Source: Drosophila miranda (Eukaryota; Arthropoda; Insecta; Diptera; Drosophilidae). Taken from it: DNA of 64,000 nt. Positions 1 to 10,239 of the stretch are shown here, one piece after another (position 1 is the stretch's first letter; each line of letters starts with the position of its first letter). The position numbers and the translations under genes were made by a program. The stretch lies in NCBI RefSeq assembly GCF_003369915.1, contig NW_022881603.1, positions 43,959,723-44,023,722 on the forward strand. The letters are read 5' to 3'. The notes under the pieces were generated by a model. That model searched no databases. It was given only the letters and a program-made list of their open reading frames with translations, and was not told the origin of the DNA.

Positions 1-873
1 ATTGTAGCAGATCATCAAGTTTTGCTGGAAAAGTTAAAAAAAAACACAAGTGGGGATGAGCCACGACGCTACAAGTTGCATAGTTACATTGAGAGTGATC
101 AACAGAGCGATTTGCTTGCGCTCATCCTCATCATTGGCTAGACGGCAATAGTTTAGAGAGCTTACGGCCCGCTCGAAGGCAGTGACGGCGTTGCGGTAGC
201 GAAAGCGCTTCACACAGTCCTTGCCATGCATGTGCATGTCTAATGCCTTGGGGTAAACTATTGCAAACTTGTCCCGATCCACAGCGGCCATTGACGCGAA
301 GGCATCTGAGTCCCCGATCAATGTGAAGTGAAGAACTTCGATTTTGAAAAGTCAATCTGAACGTGGTTTAATGCGCGGCGGGCAGCCCATCTCGTGAAAT
401 AGCAACTTATAGGACATAATAAATTCGGCTTTTTCATATGGGCGCATGGTAAGTACAGCAGCCTGGAGGCCTTCTAGCACATCGCAACCTGCACCGGTCT
501 CAAAATAGAATTTAGTTCGGCGAATCAATGAGGAATCAAAAGGAGAACTCTCGCCTTCCCAATAACCACTATAGCGCACAGCGACACGTGCCTTGTCTGG
601 CACCAGACCTCGGCCCTGGTGCCCCTCACGTGTGATGCGCTTAAAAATGTTCTCATTGAGCGGCTCCATCAATTTTTTGAGTTCCTCGAACGATTGGGTC
701 GATGGAGAAGCGAGCTCTTCTTCATCAACATCTGGAGCGTTATCACAATCTTCCATTTCGTCGACATTAAAGTCATCATCGCCAGCCCCAAATGGCGACT
801 GTTCTACCTCAAATTGTGAGCCAGAGCCAACGAGTTTTCTAGAAGAGTAAGAGGCAGCGTCTAGGCAGCACAT
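1..873 (-). pseudogene. shu: shutdown (shu) copy 1, FKBP-TPR co-chaperone, nonsense-mutated, partial
   Basis: Exon 1 spans 88-873 (262 codons) and the intron 25-87 (63 nt, GTAACT...TTTTCCAG on the - strand). Only 24 nt of exon 2 lie in the window. The frame matches the other shu copies: an acidic N-terminus, an FKBP fold (about residues 85-185) and the start of a TPR region. A GGA-to-TGA change at 352-354 converts Gly174 to a stop just before the end of the FKBP domain, so this copy cannot make full-length Shutdown. The start at 873 is the ATG used in all copies (MCCLDAAS). An LTR retrotransposon lies 34 bp upstream in the same orientation and may have replaced the promoter. Identification as Shutdown rests on recognising the protein; no search was run. 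Confidence 0.88.
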
Positions 874-907
874 GATTGTGCAAATGTATCAAATTTCGAT
901 GCTTACC

Positions 908-2239
908 TGTTACGAACCTTTGTTTTTCTTTGGGGCAAGGCCGGCTAGCCAGTCATCCCAGGGCTGGATACTTCCCAAGCCCTCAGGTCGCACAACAACC
1001 AACTGATTGGACATCTCGAACAAAATGAAACAACAAAAATAACCGCCAAAAAAAAACTGAAAAAAACGGACTCAACTCTACAAACAACATTACAGTCTTC
1101 CCTCAACACAGACTTGGACCAGGTCGAGGTGTCGATGTTTTACCCCCCGACGCACCCACCCTACCTGAGATCTGAATCACACGTTCCGGATCTCCCTGCC
1201 ATTTGCAAAAGCCTTACCCTCTCGTTGCTGTGGCTCCTCTTCCCCCCATACGAAACGCTTAACAATTCATTTCTTCGTTATAATCTTCACTTCATTTCCT
1301 AGTTTCACACGATATCATTTCTAAACTAGGCCTGCCTATTCATCCCCCCCTCATCTTAGTACTACTGGCGGTTAATAAATAATTAGATTAATAGGAATAA
1401 ATAATATAATAAATATAAATAAATAGGTTACATATATATAATAAATATGGACGGACTTAAATTACATATACTTATAACTAGAGACGTCTAACAAAAATAA
1501 TTAATGGGAGTAAATAAGTTGATGTGCTTTTTTTTTTCTTCTCCCTAAGTGGGCGAGGGTCCCGCACTACGTGGCCAGGTCTGATCCTTCGAGACCAGCA
1601 GGAACAACAGGCCAGGGTGGCGGAGCTGTGACCTATTCCCTACGGCCAACAAAAAAATAAATTTGGGGTTTCTTTACTCCCCCTTTGGAGCGGACTCACT
1701 CTTATGCTTCCTGGTCCTGGTTCCTGGTCTTTCCCTGATCTGGATCCCCTGGAATCACATTTATTTATCTTTTATTCATTTTTTTGCAGGGTGATGGCCA
1801 CTACTCCATCCTCATCCCACTCACTTTTTCTTTCAGAACAAAAAAAATCGCTAAGTCACTAGGTCCGGCGCGCATGCTCCTCCGTTGCGGGAACTTTTTT
1901 TTCTGAACCCCCTCTTGGCTGTTCTGTTTAATGCTCCCGGCTGCCGATCCCCATCGCTCTCTGTTCTATCGCCCTTGAACTAGGTTCAAGGGCATGGCCT
2001 GATTCGGGCTGCTGTCGGCTCTCTTTTCTTTTGGGTGTGGGTGAGTTGGCTTCGGGACTCCGTTATGGGATGAGATCGGAAATCCTCTCACAACGGCTCC
2101 GGAGAGCGCGCGGAACTCTAACTCTCCAGGACCAGGTGGCCACTTTCCCCTTAAATTTTGGCCCTGCCACCCTGTTCAAAAAAATACCTTCCTCTCAGCG
2201 CTTCTAGGGTCTCGCCTATCGATATCTTCGCATGCAACA
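908..2239 (-). repeat. 3' LTR of the Gypsy-class element
   Basis: 1332 bp with TG...CA ends. It is nearly identical to the LTR at 8201-9544: I count roughly half a dozen substitutions, homopolymer differences and one indel of about 12 nt (the other LTR has extra bases near 9438-9449). This points to a recent insertion. The LTR holds a DRE-like TATCGATA at 2217-2224. It contains no convincing gene; a 62-codon + strand ORF at 1114-1302 is present in both LTRs but has no recognisable features. Confidence 0.95.
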
Positions 2240-2436
2240 CCTAGCGAAAATTCGAGCGACCATGGCCGCGGAGAATTATTCGCAAACATCGAAGAGCTTC
2301 ACCAAAAATGCTGGCATTCTCGGACATTACAGTGCCTAGGAGGATCTTGCAGCGCCCAACGTAGGCTTACACCCACGTATCTGATAATCCTTAAGTGAGT
2401 GTTTTTAACTCTGAAGTCCCCAGTCTGCAATTTTCG

Positions 2437-5400
2437 CTACAATTTTAGGTCTTTGGCGTGAAAAATCCCCACCGGCTTCCCCGACAGATCCTCCAGCTCG
2501 TAGGCGTTATTCCCTACTGGACGTACGACTCTGCATTTTAGAAATTTCCGGGCGAACTTGGCGTTGTAGCTTTTGCCAAAGTCGCTGAGGGTGAAGTTGC
2601 GCCTGTAGACTTCTTGGCCAGGTCTGGCGAAAAAGACTCGGGCCCGTTTGTTATAACGCTGGCTGCTCCGCTCATACGCTTGGTGTAGGCTGCGTTTAAT
2701 TTGCTCGCGAATGAGGTGTCGCTTATCCGCGGGATCTAATGCGTGCACTTCGTGTTCCGTCAAAGACTGCAGCTTCCTCGCCAGCTTATAGCAGTTCCCA
2801 TTCAGGAACATCTGCTGTCCAAATACAGCGAAGAACGGCGTAACGCCTGTGGCTTCGTGCACGGAGTCACGGATTGACACTTCGATCTCCGGTAGGTAGA
2901 TGTCCCAGTCCCTGTGATCCTTCTCCAGATACGTCCTTATTGCAGCGAGTATCGTCCGATTTACTCTCTCGGCTGCATTGCTTTGCGGCGAGTATACTGC
3001 TGTGCGCATGTGTCGGATCCCGAAGCCGCTGACCATGTCCATGAAAGTCTTCGACAGGAACTGCTTTCCGTTGTCGGAGTGGATCACCGCTGGCACCCCG
3101 AATTTGTAAAAGACCTCTTGCACCAGGAATTGAATGACGTTCGCCGCGGTCGCCTCTCTCATCGCCTTCAAGAAGGTGAATTTCGAAAAGTGGTCTACGA
3201 CGACGAAAATCCAAGCCTGTCCCCTTTTCGACCTGGGATACTTTCCAAGGAAGTCTATGTAGAGCTTTTGGAATGGCCTCTCCGTGGTTACTTCCTGACC
3301 GATCCCGACTTTGCTCCGGTAATTGGGTGCTTTGGATTCCTTGCATTCGGTGCAGCTTCGGACGTATTCCCGCACTTGTGCCGTCATCGCCGGCCAGTAG
3401 TAGTGCCTTTTTAATCTATGCAAGGTCTTCTTCATTCCACCGTGTCCAGCTGTGTGGTCTTCGTGGGCCTTTGCGTTGAGGGTTTTCGTCAATGCCGCGG
3501 GAATCCATAATTTCCACATGGAACCTTCCCCTTGGTCGTCGATTTGCGCGAAGGCCATTCGCTTGAATACTAGGTCCCCGTCTATTCGCAGGTCAGGCAA
3601 TACTTCTTTGTTCCTGCAGATTTCTTCTTTCAGCTCCTGGTATTCCGTTGACTTGAATTCCGTCGTCTGGAATCCGAGGATTTCCGTTGGGTCTAGAACC
3701 ACCTCCTCGATGCAGCGTGATAGTGTATCCGCCACTATATTTTCGACTCCCTTGCGGTGTTCGATCTCAAAGTCGAACCTCTGCAGCCGCAATGACCATC
3801 TCGCTAGACGCCCATTCAGGTCCTTGAGTGACATTAGCCACTTGAGGCTGGCGTGATCAGTAATTACCGTGAACGGCATCAATTCCACATATGGCCTGAA
3901 TCTCTCTATCGCCAATACCGCAGCTAAACATTCTTTCTCCGTTACAGAATAATTTATTTGGTGTTTGTTCAGCTTGGAAGAAAAGAATGCCACTGGACGC
4001 TCTGCTTTGTCGTCATCCAGCTGGAAAAGCACTGCTCCCACTCCAAAATTTGAGGCGTCGCACTGGATGTAAAAATGGCGTTTGAAGTCGGCATGGACTA
4101 ATACAGGAGCCGTGGTGAGGGCCTTTTTCAGGGATTCTATGGCCGCCCTCGCTTCCGTTGGCAAGGAAAACTTCCCGCGCGCATGCTTCTTCAGAGCATC
4201 TGTTAACGGTACAGCGACGGTTGCGAAGTCCTTGATGAAGCGCCTATACCATCCTGCGGTTCCTATGAAGCTCCGTAGCTCCTTCACTGAACTTGGGTTC
4301 GGGATCTTTTGTATAGCCACAACCCTATCGGGATCCATTTGCAGCGTGCCACCTCCGATGATAAACCCTAGGTATTTTAGCGACTTAAAGCAGAATTTGG
4401 ATTTTTTTAAGCCTATCGTCAAATTCGCTCTTTTCAGGCACTGGGCCACCAATCGCAGATACCGCAGATGCGTCTGGAAGTCCGGGGCTATCACCAAAAG
4501 ATCGTCCAAATAAACGAAAACGTTTGATCGGAGCTGAGTTGGAATTACCTTATCCATCACTCTGCATAACCTCTGGGCAGCGTTACACAGACCGAAGGGC
4601 ATCATCACGAATTGATACAGCGGACGGCCTGCGACGGTAAATGCGGTGCACTTCCGGCTTTCTGGGTCCAGTTTAATCTGCCAGAATGCGAATTTGAGGT
4701 CGACGCTAGAAATGTAGTATGTCTGGTCAATCCTGGATAGTATACCCTCGATACTAGGAAGAGGGTAAGCATCTTTTACGGTGAGTTGGTTCAGTTTCCG
4801 CGCGTCCAAACAGAATCTATTTTTGTTTGGCTTTCGCACCACCGTCGTCCGGTTGCTCCATGGACTATCGCTAACTTCGATCACTCCTAGCTCCAGCATT
4901 TTATCCACCTCGGTCCAGATCACCTCCTGCATCGCTGGGGATTGAGGGTAATGCCGATCTTTAAATGGTTCTGCGCCCTCGATCAACTGGATCCGATGCT
5001 GCTCTACCGTCGTTGTTCCCAATCCGGCATCCTCATAGGTCAGAAACTCCTTCTTTACCTTCTCCAGCTCTTCGGTTTCCGTGTCTTCCAGGGCCCAAGC
5101 TTCCACTTCCACGTCCTCCGGGCGATGTTCGGCGTACTGGCTGATTTGTGACATTTGGATCTCGCCTACTTGGACCTCGCTGGATCTACTGGACTCTTCT
5201 CCGAGGACTGTGGGAGCCAGCGCGAAGGATCTCCAGAAATCTATGCCCAAGTACATGGCTTGCTCTAGGTACGGGCATACGTAAAACAAGATCTCTTTGT
5301 TCATTCCGTTATATCTTACGCAGAGTTTGGTTTTGCCGATTATGGACCTGTCTTCTCCAGAGGCTGTCTTGATGATCGAGACATAATTGTCCATTTCCAC

Positions 5401-5967
5401 CTCAAGGTCGGCAAGGAGTTCACGGCTGCCCTTTCCTAAGACACTAACGGATGCCCCAGTATCTAGGAGGCCAGCAATCCGATGTCCTCTTATCTGCACT
5501 TCGGCAAACACTCTGGGATCGCGTCCTGCTCCTCGTCTGACTGCCTCGGCCACCTCTTTGCGAGTCTGTCGCCTTTCCTTAAATCTGGAACGGGCCTTTT
5601 GGAGTCTACGACTGACACCGCGCATCCCCTCCAGCTGCCTGTCATCAAAGATTTGGTTTCGAATTTGTATGTATCTCCTCATCCTTTCTTCGGCCGGTAC
5701 AAACTTCAAACTATTTTTATTTAATTTATTCGGGCTATTATTCTTAAATTCTATATTAATTAGTGGACCATCGTTCATTTCTTCGCGGGCTTCTGTCCCG
5801 AGCGCTGATCTCCCGCTTTCATCATGCCCGCTCGTGCGTTTCCCGAGCAATTGGGACACGTTGGAGTAAACATTTCTGGTTTCCCGCAGCGGTAACAAAA
5901 TATTTTGCGTTCCTTCGCCACGCAGTCTCGGAATCCGTGGTCGAACTGGCCGCAATTCCAGCAACAC
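2437..5967 (-). CDS. pol: Pol polyprotein of Gypsy-class retrotransposon (protease, RT, RNase H, integrase)
   Basis: One uninterrupted frame of 1176 codons. In order it shows: an aspartic protease with LLDTGAS (DTG about residues 169-171); reverse transcriptase with the LDLKFAFWQ-type region (here VDLKFAFWQI), MPFGLCNAA and the YLDDLL active site; an RNase H with a TDHASLKW motif; and an integrase with an HH-CC zinc finger (HEDHTAGH ... CTECK) and a D,D-E core (IDFLGK, HSDNGKQF, E in NAAERVN). Its first in-frame codon at the 5' edge is GTG and it overlaps gag by about 190 nt, so it is probably translated as a Gag-Pol fusion by a -1 frameshift. All catalytic motifs seen are present, so the element could be autonomous. 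No chromodomain is evident at the C-terminus. Confidence 0.95.
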   Translation of the reverse strand: MLLELRPVRPRIPRLRGEGTQNILLPLRETRNVYSNVSQLLGKRTSGHDESGRSALGTEAREEMNDGPLINIEFKNNSPNKLNKNSLKFVPAEERMRRYIQIRNQIFDDRQLEGMRGVSRRLQKARSRFKERRQTRKEVAEAVRRGAGRDPRVFAEVQIRGHRIAGLLDTGASVSVLGKGSRELLADLEVEMDNYVSIIKTASGEDRSIIGKTKLCVRYNGMNKEILFYVCPYLEQAMYLGIDFWRSFALAPTVLGEESSRSSEVQVGEIQMSQISQYAEHRPEDVEVEAWALEDTETEELEKVKKEFLTYEDAGLGTTTVEQHRIQLIEGAEPFKDRHYPQSPAMQEVIWTEVDKMLELGVIEVSDSPWSNRTTVVRKPNKNRFCLDARKLNQLTVKDAYPLPSIEGILSRIDQTYYISSVDLKFAFWQIKLDPESRKCTAFTVAGRPLYQFVMMPFGLCNAAQRLCRVMDKVIPTQLRSNVFVYLDDLLVIAPDFQTHLRYLRLVAQCLKRANLTIGLKKSKFCFKSLKYLGFIIGGGTLQMDPDRVVAIQKIPNPSSVKELRSFIGTAGWYRRFIKDFATVAVPLTDALKKHARGKFSLPTEARAAIESLKKALTTAPVLVHADFKRHFYIQCDASNFGVGAVLFQLDDDKAERPVAFFSSKLNKHQINYSVTEKECLAAVLAIERFRPYVELMPFTVITDHASLKWLMSLKDLNGRLARWSLRLQRFDFEIEHRKGVENIVADTLSRCIEEVVLDPTEILGFQTTEFKSTEYQELKEEICRNKEVLPDLRIDGDLVFKRMAFAQIDDQGEGSMWKLWIPAALTKTLNAKAHEDHTAGHGGMKKTLHRLKRHYYWPAMTAQVREYVRSCTECKESKAPNYRSKVGIGQEVTTERPFQKLYIDFLGKYPRSKRGQAWIFVVVDHFSKFTFLKAMREATAANVIQFLVQEVFYKFGVPAVIHSDNGKQFLSKTFMDMVSGFGIRHMRTAVYSPQSNAAERVNRTILAAIRTYLEKDHRDWDIYLPEIEVSIRDSVHEATGVTPFFAVFGQQMFLNGNCYKLARKLQSLTEHEVHALDPADKRHLIREQIKRSLHQAYERSSQRYNKRARVFFARPGQEVYRRNFTLSDFGKSYNAKFARKFLKCRVVRPVGNNAYELEDLSGKPVGIFHAKDLKL

Positions 5968-7265
5968 AGCCTGGGTTTGTTCGCCAGGTGAGTTTCTTCC
6001 ACCATCCTTGCTTCGTCTTCATCCAGAAACTCCGTTTCCGGCTCTAGCTCCTCCACTCGCTTCCCGGCTGATTGGAATTTCGGCACAGGACGGAACGTCG
6101 ACTTCTGCTCGCGTCCGCGAAAGTGGTACTCCACTTCCAGGCACTCTTCCCTCAGCTGCTCCACGTTCCGGACTCGGATCGCGTAAACGTAGCGGGCGAT
6201 CTCATCATCGAGCCCCTTCTTCAAGACTCGCACCATTTCGGACTCAACCAAAGGTGTGGTGAGTCTAGCCGCCAGTCTGCGCATCGCTCTAAAATATTCT
6301 TCCACAGATTCGCCAGATTGTTGCCTTCGCTCATGCAAGGTGCGTAGCCGCTCGAACTCGCCACCCACTGCTCGGAACCGGGACACCAACTCGTCCTTCA
6401 AATCCTCCCATCCTTCCGGAGGCCGTTCTCGGACAAATTGCCAATACCACTCCGCCGCTTGTCCTTTGACGAGATGGTGAAAGTTGTCAAGGACCTCGTC
6501 CCACGACCGTCGGTTCTGCCTACGGAGGAACTCGACCCTGAACACGAAGTCCTGCACCGTCATCTTATTTGGATCTCCATCTCCGTCGAAGTGGATTTCC
6601 CATTTGTCGACGCGCCCCCATCTCGCTCCTCTCCAATCATCTCTCCTTTCATATGGTGGCAGATCTGTTGGACCTCCGCCGTCTCCTGATGTCTCCCGTC
6701 TCTGCCTTCCAGCACCTGGATCCAGGTCCGCATCGGCTATTCCTCGGCGCCAGTTCTGGCTCAACCTCGCCGGCTTCCTTGGAGGCGACTGTGAATTCCA
6801 TGCGTCATCGTCCTTGGGTCTTTTGGGCATGGTCCCTGTGTTCGGCTTCTGCCTGAGGTGAGCTAGAGGCTGCTGATCGCCATTATTATTATCGTTGTTT
6901 TCACCCTGGTCTCTTTCCAATCTCAGATCTTGGATCAATTCCACGTTCTGGCGAAGAGGCGCCATCACCTCTGTTATGGCCCCCATCAGCTCCATAAAGC
7001 CGCGACGGATCTCCTCCTGCAACGTCCTACTCAGAGTATCTGCCATGCTGCCTCTCCACGTCTCCTGTGCTTGCGCTATGGCGACATTTACTCCTGAGAG
7101 AATCTCGGAGGGCAGTGCGTTCGATTGGCCTGGCAAATTCCAGCTGTCGTCTTCACGCCCCTCAGCGCCCTGTGTGTCCCCGCCTTGCATCTGTCCTTGG
7201 AGGTTACCTGGTGGAGGAGTCCTGCGAGTCATTTTCTGCTTAGACCGCAAGTTGTACGCGCTCAT
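5775..7265 (-). CDS. gag: Gag polyprotein of Gypsy-class retrotransposon
   Basis: About 496 codons from the ATG at 7265 (MSAYNLRSK). The frame itself extends one TTG codon upstream, which I do not treat as the start. The central part is typical LTR-element capsid (for example AEWYWQFVRERPPEGWEDLK and a later EEYFRAMRRL). The C-terminal part has a classical zinc knuckle C-x2-C-x4-H-x4-C (CCWNCGQFDHGFRDC). A second CYRCG...C knuckle follows in which the histidine position appears to be Met. The Lys-rich end overlaps the start of pol. The protein packages the element RNA and forms the particle. The frame is intact. Confidence 0.93.
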   Translation of the reverse strand: MSAYNLRSKQKMTRRTPPPGNLQGQMQGGDTQGAEGREDDSWNLPGQSNALPSEILSGVNVAIAQAQETWRGSMADTLSRTLQEEIRRGFMELMGAITEVMAPLRQNVELIQDLRLERDQGENNDNNNGDQQPLAHLRQKPNTGTMPKRPKDDDAWNSQSPPRKPARLSQNWRRGIADADLDPGAGRQRRETSGDGGGPTDLPPYERRDDWRGARWGRVDKWEIHFDGDGDPNKMTVQDFVFRVEFLRRQNRRSWDEVLDNFHHLVKGQAAEWYWQFVRERPPEGWEDLKDELVSRFRAVGGEFERLRTLHERRQQSGESVEEYFRAMRRLAARLTTPLVESEMVRVLKKGLDDEIARYVYAIRVRNVEQLREECLEVEYHFRGREQKSTFRPVPKFQSAGKRVEELEPETEFLDEDEARMVEETHLANKPRLCCWNCGQFDHGFRDCVAKERKIFCYRCGKPEMFTPTCPNCSGNARAGMMKAGDQRSGQKPAKK

Positions 7266-8200
7266 CAACCTAGCCCTGTATTTCCCTACCTCGAACTATC
7301 CTACTTATCTTTTTATTCAATACAATTAATTATCTACTCTTCTTTCAGAACAATCGCATAAACACTACCTATAACGCCAACTCACTGATCTTCAGCACAA
7401 AAACGTTTAATACGGCAAAAACACTAATAAGGGGGAAAGGAACCACAACTACTACTAGGGCCAACTCTGCACATGGTGTTCTACGTCTTTTCCTGTCCAA
7501 CGTCTAAAATTTGGCGAGCGCTGTTGACTGATCTTATCTTCCTTGAAAGATTAAGAGTCAAGGGCGCTCACTTCCCTACAGTCGCTGTTTCCGCCTACTT
7601 CCCTACTGAATGTTCGTTGCGGGATGTTGTAGCTGCTCCGAGTGCAACGCGTGGCCGACATCTGTCCCCACGGGCCACTCAGAACAAAAAATCTCCTTGA
7701 GAATCTACTCTCCCGACTCCATCCAGCGGTAAGCAGGGGAAGCGAAAAACAGAAATCTTTCTGACCATTCATAACTTCGGGTATTTCTTTTTCTTCAGGT
7801 TCTCCTTTTGCACACCAGGCACCGGGCCGGTTGCTAACTGGCTTTTGGATTCTCCTCTGCCAGTGCCAAACCAAATCCCCTCTTGAGATTGCCTGCTTCC
7901 CGTTGTCAGATAAGTGCCGAAACATCAAACATAAAAAAAAACTATTTACTTTGTGGATTTTTTTCTTGCATCCTCAGGTCCCTCCGCGCCGTGCTTCTGT
8001 GAGCCAACTCGTCGAGTCCCTCACAGGCCACCGGAACACCGATGGACCCCAGATTGCAGAATACCACTCGAGATCTATCTTCTCTGCTGGATATTTATAA
8101 TTTCTTCGACGTCCGTATGACTCGCATCCGTACTCTCCCTCTTTGATGGTCGAGCCAGGACTGCGAGTCCACTTCCCTGTCTCAGATTGGGCGCCATTAT
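7266..8200 (-). other. Untranslated leader of the LTR retrotransposon
   Basis: About 930 nt between the 5' LTR and the gag ATG. It starts (on the - strand) with ATAA, then a primer-binding-site-like TGGCGCCCAAT. Two short - strand frames (7551-7928, 125 codons; 7974-8231, 85 codons) lie here but show no domain. They look like chance frames within a packaging/leader region. Confidence 0.7.
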
Positions 8201-9544
8201 TGTTACGAACCTTTGTTTTTCTTTGGGGCAAGGCCGGCTAGCCAGTCATCCCAGGGCTGGATACTTCCCAAGCCCTCAGGTCGCACAACAACCAACTGAT
8301 TGGACATCTCGAACAAAATGAAACAACAAAAATAACCGACAAAAAAAAACTGAAAAAAACGGACTCTACTCGACAAACAACATTACAGTCTTCCCTCAAC
8401 ACAGACTTGGACCAGGTCGAGGTGTCGATGTTTTACCCCCCGACGCACCCACCCTACCTGAGATCTGAATCACACGTTCCGGATCTCCCTGCCATTGGCA
8501 AAAGCCTTACCCTCTCGTTGCTGTGGCTCCTCTTCCCCCCATACGAAACGCTTAACAATTCATTTCTTCGTTATAATCTTCACTTCATTTCCTAGTTTCA
8601 CACGATATCATTTCTAAACTAGGCCTGCCTATTCATCCCCCCTCATCTTAGTACTACTGGCGGTTAATAAATAATTAGATTAATAGGAATAAATAATATA
8701 ATAAATATAAATAAATAGGTTACATATATATAATAAATATGGACGGACTTAAATTACATATACTTATAACTAGAGACGTCTAACAAAAATAATTAATGGG
8801 AGTAAATAAGTTGATGTGCTTTTTTTTTTTCTTCTCCCTAAGTGGGCGAGGGTCCCGCACTACGTGGCCAGGTCTGATCCTTCGAGACCAGCAGGAACAA
8901 CAGGCCAGGGTGGCGGAGCTGTGACCTATTCGCTACGGCCAACAAAAAAATAAATTTAGGGTTTCTTTACTCCCCCTTTGGAGCGGACTCACTCTTATGC
9001 TTCCTGGTCCTGGTTCCTGGTCTTTCCCTGATCTGGATCCCCTGGAATCACATTTATTTATCTTTTATTCATTTTTTTGCAGGGTGATGGCCACTACTCC
9101 ATCCTCATCCCACTCACTTTTTCTTTCAGAACAAAAAAAATCGCTAAGTCACTAGGTCCGGCGCGCATGCTCCTCCGTTGCGGGAACTTTTTTTTCTGAA
9201 CCCCCTCTTGGCTGTTCTGTTTAATGCTCCCGGCTGCCGATCCCCATCGCTCTCTGTTCTATCGCCCTTGAACTAGGTTCAAGGGCATGGCCTGATTCGG
9301 GCTGCTGTCGGCTCTCTTTTCTTTTGGGTGTGGGTGAGTTGGCTTCGGGACTCCGTTATGGGATGAGATCGGAAATCCTCTCACAACGGCTCCGGAGAGC
9401 GCGCGGAACTCTAACTCTCCAGGACCAGGTGGCCACTCTTCGCTAACCTTTCCCCTTAAATTTTGGCCCTGCCACCCTGTTCAAAAAAATACCTTCCTCT
9501 CAGCGCTTCTAGGGTCTCGCCTATCGATATCTTCGCATGCAACA
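8201..9544 (-). repeat. 5' LTR of the Gypsy-class element
   Basis: 1344 bp, the transcription-initiating LTR given the - strand orientation of gag and pol. Ends are TGTTACG (at 8201) and GCATGCAACA (ending 9544), followed directly by the duplicated target TACC. Same content as the other LTR. Confidence 0.95.
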
Positions 9545-10239
9545 TACCCAAGTTGCAGTGGTTCCTTGAGCATTTGAGTGCAATATGAAAAATTATCTTC
9601 CATTTTTTCCACACTTTTTCCCAACTTTAACTTGTTTGGGTTAATTACAAAAATGCGCGCTAGGCAGTGACACCCTCAGAAATATTCCAAGTATATACCG
9701 ATGAAAAAACGACCTTAGCACACTTATGACCTCTTTAATTAAACAGGATAACAAATTGAGTTAAACTGCGAAAAATAATACTGTTTGTAAATCTTTTCTC
9801 TGAAATTACAACAAAAAAAACACACACACGATATCTTTCACTGTAACAGCGCCAAAATGATTCAATTTTCTTGATATTTGGTGGAATATTAAAAAACCGC
9901 CTTGGGCGACAATGGGTTAATCGTTCCGTCGAGGATGGGAAACCATATTTCTCGATTTTGATTCTAGATATGCTAATTTTAGCCACTCCCTTTTATTGAA
10001 CTTTTAATATAAATAAAAAAATGTTGTAACGAAAAAGGTCGAACTGCCCACAAAGTTTTTTTTCTACACGATTAGCTACTTTTAAGTACTCCTGAGTACA
10101 TATGTAGATGTGGCAGTTCATAGAACGAATAGATAAAACCACACCATGAAAAACCACGAATTCATTAAACATTTCTAACGCCCCAAATCTATCTGCGTAT
10201 TTGAAAAGTAATTAAAAAATTTAATTTTGTAATAATAAA
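9545..10239. other. 5' flank of shu copy 1, displaced by the LTR element
   Basis: This is the ordinary segment found upstream of every shu copy, starting at the target site and running to the HINE. It is AT-rich, with an (A)n(CA)n tract near 9810-9829. A 83-codon - strand frame exists here but is not preserved in the other units. No gene is recognised. Confidence 0.7.

Larger units (their letters stand above)
908..9544 (-). mobile_element. Gypsy-superfamily (Metaviridae) LTR retrotransposon, nearly intact, no env ORF
   Basis: An 8637-bp element lies between two LTRs that begin TG and end CA. It is flanked by a 4-bp target duplication, TACC at 904-907 and 9545-9548; the empty site (gctTACCcaag) is visible in other array units, for example near 30540. 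The element reads on the - strand as 5' LTR (8201-9544), leader, gag, pol, 3' LTR (908-2239). Gag and pol overlap in a -1 frame relation, as in many gypsy-type elements. No third ORF fits between the pol stop (2437) and the 3' LTR, a gap of 197 bp without a typical purine-rich tract. A tRNA-primer-site-like TGGCGCCCAAT follows the 5' LTR after 4 nt (8186-8196). The long LTRs and long leader recall Osvaldo/Ulysses-type elements, but the family is not fixed here. Confidence 0.95.

Noticed and set aside
593..850. Antisense + strand ORFs of 85 and 66 codons over shu exon 1, repeated in every copy
   Set aside because: They exist because the shu coding strand constrains the other frames; codon content and position match a shadow, and they change with shu substitutions rather than keeping their own frame.
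1114..1302. 62-codon + strand ORF in both LTRs
   Set aside because: Opposite to the element's coding strand, no recognisable feature; duplicated only because LTRs are duplicated.
2914..3479. Long + strand frames across pol
   Set aside because: Shadows of the 1176-codon pol frame, which has all expected motifs.
7551..7928. 125-codon frame in the LTR-element leader as a possible extra gene
   Set aside because: Low-complexity composition, no domain, lies in the untranslated leader between LTR and gag.
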